This document shows, one piece after another, positions 18,120 through 18,788 of a DNA stretch of 18,788 nucleotides (the stretch's first letter is position 1; each line of letters begins with the position of its first letter). The stretch covers positions 1 through 18,788 of the forward strand of contig CAJVPP010001640.1 of the NCBI GenBank assembly GCA_910592005.1, written 5' to 3'. The position numbers were made by a program, and so were the translations under genes. The DNA is from Funneliformis mosseae (Eukaryota > Glomeromycota > Glomeromycetes > Glomerales > Glomeraceae). Under the pieces are notes generated by a model that searched no databases, had not been told where the DNA came from, and saw only the letters and a list, made by a program, of their open reading frames with translations.

Positions 18120-18788
18120 GCAGTTATTGTCACTGACTGAGATGCGAGATCATCAAAATATGCCAATTCTTTCTCAATAGTTTCCAAGAGTATTTTATCG
18201 AAATTGTTCTCTTTATAGGCAGGTTTAGTTAGTGTTTTATTCTCTAACTTCGTTAATTAAGCCATTTCTTTATGCATGAGCCCTTCATGAAGTTCGTGAT
18301 CATATTCATCATCAGAGTCAGAGTCATTAGATTTGAAATATACATCAGAAACAGATTTATTGACATAGAGTCAGATTCATTGATGTCAGAGTCATCAGAT
18401 TTGAAATATACATCAGAATCAGATTTATTAGTGTCAAAGTCATCTGAGTTAGAGTCATAAGCTGAAATAGTAGCCACAGTTAAGGAGGTTTTGTTCACAT
18501 GACTAATGATTATCTTCAATTTGACCTATTTTATGATATATTCGATTTGAAGATTAATGAATTTAGAGATGCTGTTAGCACTATAAGTATATAGGCCAAT
18601 TTGGGGGTTCTGGGACAAAATTTGGGAGATCTTTCATATAGCTATATCTTATGCACGATCCTCCCCGAGCTCATTCTCGATATACAAAAAAAATCTGTAA
18701 TCTTATTGAAGCCCAATCCGCTCTTCATCATTAGAAAACATATCGAAAAATCCAATATCGAATTCAATGTTAAAATCGTGCTGGGCTC
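18120..18788 (-). pseudogene. Decayed Ser/Asp-rich coding region entering from the right edge
   Basis: Reading from 18787, one frame gives QHDFNIEFDIGFFDMFSNDE, then four in-frame stops with coding-like text between them (IENELGEDRA, KISQILSQNPQIGLYTY, FINLQIEYIIK). It next reads VKLKIIISHVNKTSLTVATI, followed by an acidic Ser/Asp tract (SNSDDFDTNKSDSDVYFKSD). A 68-bp internal duplication shifts the frame. After that the reading YDHELHEGLMHKEMA, a stop, then NNFDKILLETIEKELAYFDD continues to about 18120. No domain is recognised. The several stops and the frame-shifting duplication mark it as a pseudogene; its start is outside the window. It could be a worn transposon protein. Confidence 0.5.
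18314..18440. repeat. Tandem 68-bp duplication encoding a Ser/Asp tract
   Basis: GAGTCATTAGATTTGAAATA (18321-18340) recurs as GAGTCATCAGATTTGAAATA (18389-18408). Each is followed by TACATCAGAAWCAGATTTATT. The 68-bp spacing is not a multiple of three, so the duplication disrupts the minus-strand frame it lies in. Confidence 0.75.

Noticed and set aside
18272..18460. Plus-strand Ser/Glu/Asp frame over the 68-bp repeat
   Set aside because: The repeat encodes acidic text on both strands. The minus strand continues as coding-like sequence on both sides, while the plus strand does not.

Overview
The window reads as AT-rich fungal nuclear DNA of the arbuscular-mycorrhizal type (Glomeromycotina, most like Rhizophagus). 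The reasons are short 60-80 bp GT-AG introns, A/T homopolymer deserts, and heavy loads of decayed Helitron, Plavaka-like and pogo-like transposons. It also holds lineage-specific multi-exon genes that resemble expanded families I recall from Rhizophagus. The organism call is inference; no rRNA, tRNA or housekeeping gene confirms it. I see no bacterial features, CRISPR array or virus.

Layout. Positions 1-396 (-) hold the N-terminus of a CENPB/pogo-type transposase that runs off the left edge. Positions 665-1192 (+) hold a small intact reading frame between two copies of a promoter-like direct repeat. Positions 1440-5547 (-) are a nearly full-length but broken Helitron Rep-helicase. Positions 5548-6280 are low-complexity AT sequence.

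Positions ~6330-12396 form a ~6 kb element bounded by degenerate terminal inverted repeats. It carries a decayed Plavaka-like transposase (7570-9703, -), an unrecognised exon downstream of it (7195-7457, -), and a divergently oriented, at least six-exon gene of unknown function (10446-12090, +). The two main genes share a ~740 bp spacer with a twice-repeated palindrome.

Positions 13127-13200 are a GC-rich foldback sequence just past the 3' end of a ~13-exon minus-strand gene (13213-16375). That gene is nearly intact: one in-frame stop, one homopolymer frameshift, one GC-AG intron and one unresolved acceptor. Positions 16692-16975 (-) may be a small two-exon gene with an E2F-like/CACGTG cluster upstream. 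Positions 17209-18119 are mostly featureless. Positions 18120-18788 (-) are a decayed Ser/Asp-rich coding region entering from the right edge.

Many in-frame stops in the mobile genes sit where a Trp, Gln or Arg codon one transition away is expected, so decay looks dominated by C-to-T/G-to-A change. The most interesting item is the 6 kb element with its second, spliced, unfamiliar gene. All functional calls come from reading motifs by eye; no database search was run.
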